This document shows, piece after piece, positions 6,958 through 9,804 of a stretch of DNA of 9,804 bases. Both the position numbers and the translations under genes were made by a program. The stretch is from TMED27 sp050633165 (lineage in GTDB: Bacteria; Pseudomonadota; Alphaproteobacteria; Micavibrionales; Micavibrionaceae). Location: the NCBI GenBank assembly GCA_050633165.1, contig JBOEFZ010000058.1, positions 1 to 9,804 on the forward strand, read 5' to 3'. The notes under the pieces were generated by a model, which was not told the origin of the DNA, did not search any database, and worked only from the letters and a program-made list of their open reading frames with translations. The first letter of the stretch is position 1. Each line of letters starts with the position of its first letter.

Positions 6958-6974
6958 CGGTATTATAAATACCG
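6958..6974. repeat. Perfect 7-bp inverted repeat upstream of phoH
   Basis: CGGTATT-ata-AATACCG is a perfect dyad with a 3-nt centre. It lies 160 nt before the phoH start and just before repeat copy B. No T-run follows directly, so an operator for a dimeric regulator is as likely as an RNA hairpin. Its function is not shown. Confidence 0.6.
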
Positions 6975-6998
6975 CACGTATCGTTTTACACCTCTTTA

Positions 6999-7071
6999 CT
7001 CGTTATTGCCTCGCGCCGCTTTGCGGCTCCGGCGGGGCGGCAAACAATTGCCGGCATCGCAGTCGCGATGC
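6999..7071 (+). repeat. Structured dispersed repeat, copy B
   Basis: This is the second copy, in the same orientation, 286 nt from copy A. It has three hairpins: GCCGC-ttt-GCGGC (7015-7027), CGGCAA-acaa-TTGCCG (7038-7053) and GCATCGC-agtc-GCGATGC (7054-7071). The last two keep the stem lengths, loop lengths and direct abutment seen in copy A. The first is imperfect in copy A. It lies 63 nt before the phoH start, within its probable 5' leader. Confidence 0.85.
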
Positions 7072-7134
7072 TTGGATCTTTCACATTTTTACACTGCGTT
7101 CCCCCAACCCTTCATAGATAAGGAGTCCTATCCT

Positions 7135-7878
7135 ATGGCTAAAAAATCCCGCAAAAATCGTAAAGACAATATCGTCCACCCCGCATTTGAAGGTAAAGAA
7201 AACGGCCAAGGGTGGCATCCATTAGATGAGGAGATTAACGGGCGGCGGGATCAAAAATATGTGAAGAATATCAAACCACGATCAGACGGGCAGGCAGATT
7301 TGATGCAGGCGATCGATACGCATTCCCTCACCCTTGCCATGGGTCCCGCCGGAACGGGAAAGACCTATATCGCCATTGCAAAGGCGGCGGATGCGTTGGA
7401 GCGCGGGCAGATTGAACGCATTATTCTCTCTCGCCCCGCGATGGAGGCCGGAGAATCGCTTGGTTATCTTCCCGGGGATATGGTGGAGAAAATGGCGCCC
7501 TACCTACGTCCGCTTTATGATTGCCTCGGCGATCGTATGGGCGGGAAGAAGGTGCGGCAATATATTGAGGATGGCACAATCGAAATTGCGCCCATCGGCT
7601 TTATGCGCGGGCGCACGCTCAATAATGCCTTTGTCGTGATTGACGAGGCGCAAAATTGTACTTATGGGCAGCTCAAAATGATCCTCTCCCGCCTTGGCTG
7701 GCATTCTACCATGGTGGTTACGGGTGATCCGAAGCAGAGCGATTTGCTGGAGGGGATGAGCGGTTTGGACGATATCTCCCGCCGCCTTGATGCGCTCGAT
7801 AATGTCGCGGTTTGCCGCCTTAGTAACGGGGATATTGTACGCCATCCTTTGGTTGCCGAGATGTTGGATGTTTTGTAA
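7135..7878 (+). CDS. phoH: PhoH-like P-loop ATPase
   Basis: This 247-residue cytoplasmic ATPase belongs to the PhoH family (PF02562), related to superfamily 1 helicase cores and linked to RNA metabolism and phosphate stress. The Walker A motif is GPAGTGKT (70-77), followed by LSRPAMEAGESLGYLPGD (98-115), a family hallmark. Walker B is FVVIDEAQN (166-174), and a sensor-like VTGDPKQSDL region follows. A short basic N-terminus (AKKSRKNRK) precedes the domain. No PIN or KH domain is present, so this is the compact form, not the PhoH2 toxin-like fusion. The frame is open back to 7006 through a repeat, but the ATG at 7135 is chosen because AAGGAG lies 9 nt upstream and the preceding residues are repeat-derived. 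A strong promoter and a putative small RNA begin 10 nt after its stop. The precise cellular role of this family is still poorly defined. Confidence 0.93.
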   Translation: MAKKSRKNRKDNIVHPAFEGKENGQGWHPLDEEINGRRDQKYVKNIKPRSDGQADLMQAIDTHSLTLAMGPAGTGKTYIAIAKAADALERGQIERIILSRPAMEAGESLGYLPGDMVEKMAPYLRPLYDCLGDRMGGKKVRQYIEDGTIEIAPIGFMRGRTLNNAFVVIDEAQNCTYGQLKMILSRLGWHSTMVVTGDPKQSDLLEGMSGLDDISRRLDALDNVAVCRLSNGDIVRHPLVAEMLDVL

Positions 7879-7887
7879 GAAAACCCC

Positions 7888-7916
7888 TTGACATTATAGG
7901 AATAATTACCTATATT
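7888..7916 (+). promoter_or_regulatory. Near-consensus sigma70 promoter after phoH
   Basis: A perfect -35 TTGACA (7888-7893), an optimal 17-nt spacer and TATATT (7911-7916) form the best promoter in the window. It points into an interval with no plausible protein gene on its strand, ending in an intrinsic terminator. Confidence 0.8.
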
Positions 7917-7922
7917 ATCTCC

Positions 7923-8052
7923 CAAGGTACCTGCTGCAAAGGTATCAAAGATCGTCGGTGGTCGGGATCATCCTCCCGCCCGTAAATCCTGCGCCAGTGA
8001 CTTTGCAGCCCAAACGGATTTTTCGCGAGCATAGGCGCGCCTATATTTTATT
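7923..8052 (+). ncRNA. Candidate structured small RNA, unrecognised
   Basis: A transcript from the promoter at 7888-7916 would start near 7923 and end at the terminator near 8052, about 130 nt. Near its 5' end GGTACC (7926-7931) pairs with GGTATC (7941-7946) around a 9-nt loop. Eight loop bases, GCTGCAAA (7933-7940), are fully complementary to TTTGCAGC (8002-8009), giving a pseudoknot or an alternative fold. Between them is a hairpin, CGGGA-tcatcc-TCCCG (7963-7978), extended by four more pairs after one mismatch (7958-7983). I checked for the SRP RNA GGAA/GCAG core, tmRNA, tRNA and common riboswitch cores and saw none. A divergent 6S RNA cannot be excluded. The only frame here (GTG at 7958, 62 codons) runs through the terminator and lacks protein-like composition. 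Confidence 0.6.
8031..8052 (+). terminator. Intrinsic terminator of the candidate small RNA
   Basis: The perfect 14-nt palindrome ATAGGCGCGCCTAT (8031-8044) can form a GC-rich hairpin with a CGCG loop and is followed by ATTTTATTCTTT. The T-rich tail is on the plus-strand side, so it stops plus-strand transcription. It also lies 40 nt past the stop of the convergent HD-GYP gene. Confidence 0.65.
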
Positions 8053-8091
8053 CTTTAAAAAGGACAAAAAACACGACAGAAAAAAGAAACG

Positions 8092-9207
8092 CTACAAAAC
8101 GCCGGTATCCCGCAATACTGCCTCGAACAACTTCACGAAATGTTGATCGAGATGGCCGATCATTTCTTCTTTCATGATGGTCATGGCCTTGTTGCTTTCC
8201 ATCGGTTCTTTGTAAACGCGGCGATCGGTGAGGGCGCTAAACACATCCACCACGGCGGACATGCGGGCGAGCTCGTTTAATTCCGCCCCCTTTAATCCAT
8301 ATGGATAGCCCGTTCCATCAATTTTCTCGTGATGTTGCTCGGCGATGATCATGACGCCCTTTGGAATGCCGCCACTGCTTTTTAGGTAATCCACCGTTTC
8401 GGGCACGTGGGATTTCATCTGCTCGAATTCTTCCTCCGTTAACCGCCCTGGCTTGTTCAAAATTTCATGCGGGATTTTCATCTTTCCGACATCATGGAGC
8501 AAGCCGCCGCTCGACATAATCAGCTGATCATTCTTCGAAAACCCCGCCGCGTGCCCGAGCATGGTGAGCAGCGTCGCCACCCGCATGGAATGCGCGTAGG
8601 TATAATCATCATGCATTTTCACGCCGTCGAGGATGTCTTTGAAATCGCCGCTCTCGACAACATCAACGAGGGAAGAGCAATTATCCTTGATATCCTCAAA
8701 ATCAATCGTCGCGCCAGTAATAAGAACATCGGAAATCGCACTGAAGATCGAGGAGCTGTTTTGCAGAGCGGAGCGTTGCGGCGCGGGCAGGATTTCCCAC
8801 TCTTTCTCGACATTTGTATTCAAAATCTCCGTGATTTTCGCAATCAAATCGGAGCGCATATAAGGCTTTGCCAAAATTCCCGCAACGCCGGCAGCTTCGG
8901 CGTCTTTAATCTTTTCATCTTCCGCATTCTCGGCGATAAACAAAATCGGGATATGCGGCTCTTGTTTGCGGATTTTCTGAACGGCATCGATAGAGTTTTT
9001 CGGCTTTATCTCTGGCCCCGCAATAATCAATGCGGGTTGGCGGATATGAAGCGTTTCAAAGGATTCTACGGACGCATTTTGCTGGATAATAATATCGTAA
9101 TAGGATGTCAGCGCCGCGCCGAGCTCCCGCCAATGCTCACCGTTTGATTCCATGATCGCAATCAGGCGTTTGTTATTGGTTGATTGTTTTTTATCCGGCG
9201 CAGCCAT
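8092..9207 (-). CDS. HD-GYP phosphodiesterase-type protein with degenerate receiver domain
   Basis: This 371-residue regulator has an N-terminal receiver-like domain (about 12-125) and a C-terminal HD-GYP domain (about 185-370). The HD-GYP part looks catalytically complete for hydrolysing cyclic di-GMP: HSMRV, LLHDVGK (His238-Asp239), HHEKIDGTGYPYG (His292/His293, GYP at 300-302) and VFSALTDRRVYK. The receiver keeps the fold and the conserved Lys in LAKPY (Lys114). However, the strand that normally ends in the phosphoacceptor Asp reads PALIIAG, with Gly64 at that place, and the acidic pair after strand 1 is also missing. It therefore should not be phosphorylated. The frame allows an ATG at 9231, but I prefer 9207: upstream of it the sequence aligns without gaps to the region upstream of the PhnA ATG, and the promoter then sits directly before the start. 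There is no Shine-Dalgarno sequence. Confidence 0.88.
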   Translation of the reverse strand: MAAPDKKQSTNNKRLIAIMESNGEHWRELGAALTSYYDIIIQQNASVESFETLHIRQPALIIAGPEIKPKNSIDAVQKIRKQEPHIPILFIAENAEDEKIKDAEAAGVAGILAKPYMRSDLIAKITEILNTNVEKEWEILPAPQRSALQNSSSIFSAISDVLITGATIDFEDIKDNCSSLVDVVESGDFKDILDGVKMHDDYTYAHSMRVATLLTMLGHAAGFSKNDQLIMSSGGLLHDVGKMKIPHEILNKPGRLTEEEFEQMKSHVPETVDYLKSSGGIPKGVMIIAEQHHEKIDGTGYPYGLKGAELNELARMSAVVDVFSALTDRRVYKEPMESNKAMTIMKEEMIGHLDQHFVKLFEAVLRDTGVL

Positions 9208-9214
9208 GGATTTA

Positions 9215-9243
9215 AGAGTACACGAAGACATCTTAACTGTCTC
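9215..9243 (-). promoter_or_regulatory. Promoter of the HD-GYP gene, predicted leaderless
   Basis: On the minus strand GAGACA (9238-9243), a 17-nt spacer and TACTCT (9215-9220) end 7 nt before the ATG at 9207, so transcription would start at or next to the A of ATG. The same hexamer pair, spacer and distance occur before the neighbouring PhnA gene (9618-9646). Confidence 0.5.
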
Positions 9244-9247
9244 TTAA
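9233..9247 (-). promoter_or_regulatory. CtrA-type box TTAA-N7-TTAA over the HD-GYP -35
   Basis: TTAAGAGACAGTTAA matches the TTAA-N7-TTAA consensus known for alphaproteobacterial CtrA and covers the predicted -35 hexamer. The PhnA promoter has only the second half-site (TTAAC). In an AT-rich leader this could be chance. Confidence 0.35.
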
Positions 9248-9268
9248 TTTGAAAACAGAATTTTGCAG

Positions 9269-9610
9269 TTAATCAGAAATTTTCTTCACGACAGATGACT
9301 TTAACCCCATAGGCCCAAATCCCGGCACTTTTGCATCGATATCATGATCGCCGATCCATTCTTCGCGCGGCAGGACGCGGATGTTTTTGACTTTCGTCCC
9401 GACCTTAATGGATTTATTGCCGACTTTTAGATCTTTGGCAATCGTAACGGTGTCGCCGCTTTGTAAGGGGTTACCGACGGCATCACGAATGGTTTCGGTT
9501 TCTTCCTCCACCGCGCTCCACTCATGCGCGCATTCGGGACAGATGAGAAGGCTACCGTCTTCGTAGGTGTAGGGGGAGGTGCATTTTGGGCAGGGGGGGA
9601 GAGGAGTCAT
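9269..9610 (-). CDS. yjdM: YjdM/PhnA-family zinc-ribbon protein
   Basis: This 113-residue protein is full length compared with E. coli YjdM (PhnA, 111 aa). The N-terminal zinc ribbon has CPKC (Cys7, Cys10) and CPEC (Cys24, Cys27), followed by AHEW. The C-terminal PhnA domain contains DAVGNPLQSGDTVTIAKDLK, the IKVGTKVKNIR segment, and the closing VPGFGPMGLKSSVVKK. The old name comes from the phosphonate operon neighbourhood in E. coli, but the protein is not phosphonoacetate hydrolase and its function is unknown. No phosphonate genes are near it here. The ATG at 9610 has no Shine-Dalgarno sequence and sits 7 nt after a predicted -10, so it is probably translated from a leaderless mRNA. Its stop is 61 nt before the HD-GYP start, which has its own matching promoter. 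Confidence 0.94.
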   Translation of the reverse strand: MTPLPPCPKCTSPYTYEDGSLLICPECAHEWSAVEEETETIRDAVGNPLQSGDTVTIAKDLKVGNKSIKVGTKVKNIRVLPREEWIGDHDIDAKVPGFGPMGLKSSVVKKISD

Positions 9611-9617
9611 AGGTTGA

Positions 9618-9646
9618 AGCGTACACGATGCGCAGTTAAGTGTCTC
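9618..9646 (-). promoter_or_regulatory. Promoter of the PhnA-family gene, predicted leaderless
   Basis: On the minus strand GAGACA (9641-9646), 17 nt and TACGCT (9618-9623) end 7 nt before the ATG at 9610. This repeats the arrangement before the HD-GYP gene, and the flanking sequences also align. Confidence 0.5.
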
Positions 9647-9715
9647 TATTTGGATGGCTTTATTTGCAATTTAGATCACTTTTCATTATCTTCTGGCTTT
9701 CACTTGGGGATTCAT

Positions 9716-9804
9716 ATGTCTAGTAAAAAATTTGATTTCAAAACAATAGCAATTATAATTTTGTCTCTCATCTGCGGTTCTTTACTAGGTAGCGTACTCA
9801 TAAA
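9716..9804 (+). CDS. Start of an unidentified membrane protein (cut by window edge)
   Basis: Only 29 codons are visible. They begin MSSKKFDFKTIA and continue as a hydrophobic segment rich in Ile, Leu, Gly and Ser, so a signal anchor or first transmembrane helix is likely. GGGGA lies 5 nt before the ATG, a good ribosome-binding site. The short polar start followed by an Ile/Leu helix with spaced Gly resembles the beginning of dicarboxylate/amino acid:cation symporters, but 29 residues are too few to name a family. It is divergent from the PhnA gene across a 105-nt gap. Confidence 0.6.
   Translation, partial: MSSKKFDFKTIAIIILSLICGSLLGSVLI

Larger units (their letters stand above)
6697..7134. 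other. 438-nt divergent intergenic region between ilvA and phoH
   Basis: This stretch separates two divergent genes. It holds two copies of a structured repeat in the same orientation (6713-6786 and 6999-7071), a perfect 7-bp dyad (6958-6974) and an AT-rich centre from about 6795 to 6990 where promoters for both genes are expected. TACACT near 6887 may be a -10 for phoH, but I see no convincing -35. A TTG-started 67-codon frame (6914-7117, GAGG 5 nt upstream) runs through the second repeat; it has no recognisable features and is not called. AAGGAG at 7120-7125 is the phoH ribosome-binding site. Confidence 0.6.

Noticed and set aside
6914..7117. 67-codon TTG-started frame upstream of phoH with a GAGG 5 nt before it
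   Set aside because: Its second half is only translated repeat B; the other repeat copy is shifted by a 1-nt indel, so the repeat is not under coding selection. A short leader peptide cannot be fully excluded.
7006..7134. N-terminal extension of PhoH from an upstream ATG
   Set aside because: The extension is translated repeat sequence without family similarity; the ATG at 7135 has a clear AAGGAG.
7923..8020. Identification of the small RNA as 6S, SRP RNA or a cobalamin riboswitch (GCCAGTG resembles the B12-box GCCACTG)
   Set aside because: The SRP GGAA/GCAG core is absent and other B12-box parts are missing. 6S could not be confirmed or excluded by eye, so no name was given.
7958..8146. 62-codon plus-strand frame starting with GTG inside the candidate small RNA
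   Set aside because: It crosses the intrinsic terminator, runs into the convergent HD-GYP gene, has a Lys/Arg-rich tail from an A-rich tract and no ribosome-binding site.

Overview
The window looks like a piece of a Gram-negative, probably alphaproteobacterial, chromosome of intermediate GC. This rests on the gene families present (VIT-type metal carrier, YceI/cytochrome b561 cluster, medium-form threonine ammonia-lyase, HD-GYP regulator, YjdM/PhnA), on CCA-encoding tRNA-Gly, and on a possible CtrA-type box. No rRNA or reliable marker is present, so the lineage below class level is not claimed. Genes are tightly packed with overlapping starts and stops. There is no CRISPR array, transposase or prophage.

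Layout, left to right. A tRNA-Gly(TCC) on the minus strand (7-80) is followed by a plus-strand VIT-family iron/manganese transporter (187-909) whose end overlaps convergently with a minus-strand block. That block, read in transcription order from right to left, starts at a clear sigma70-like promoter (5394-5420). It encodes YceI (232 aa), cytochrome b561 and a second YceI, joined by a 1-nt overlap and a 2-nt gap. After 48 nt come an M42-type aminopeptidase, a glucokinase-family kinase and a NodB-type polysaccharide deacetylase, joined by 4-nt and 8-nt overlaps. The first trio suggests periplasmic isoprenoid/quinone-linked redox chemistry. The second suggests processing of peptide and amino-sugar material.

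Next, a minus-strand threonine ammonia-lyase with an ACT domain (ilvA; 5485-6696) is divergent from a plus-strand PhoH-like ATPase (7135-7878). The 438 nt between them hold two copies of a structured dispersed repeat, whose hairpins are preserved by compensatory base changes, and a short perfect dyad. Just after phoH lies a near-consensus promoter (7888-7916), a roughly 130-nt non-coding interval with a predicted pseudoknot, and an intrinsic terminator. This is a strong candidate for an independently transcribed small RNA that I do not recognise.

The right end holds a minus-strand HD-GYP protein with a degenerate receiver domain, a YjdM/PhnA zinc-ribbon protein, and the first 29 codons of a plus-strand membrane protein cut by the window edge. 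The HD-GYP and PhnA genes are preceded by alignable, ungapped upstream sequences in which the same promoter sits so close to the ATG that both mRNAs would be leaderless.

The observations most worth following are the unrecognised small RNA, the twin leaderless promoters, the covarying repeat pair, and the glucokinase-family protein with His in place of the usual sugar-binding Glu.
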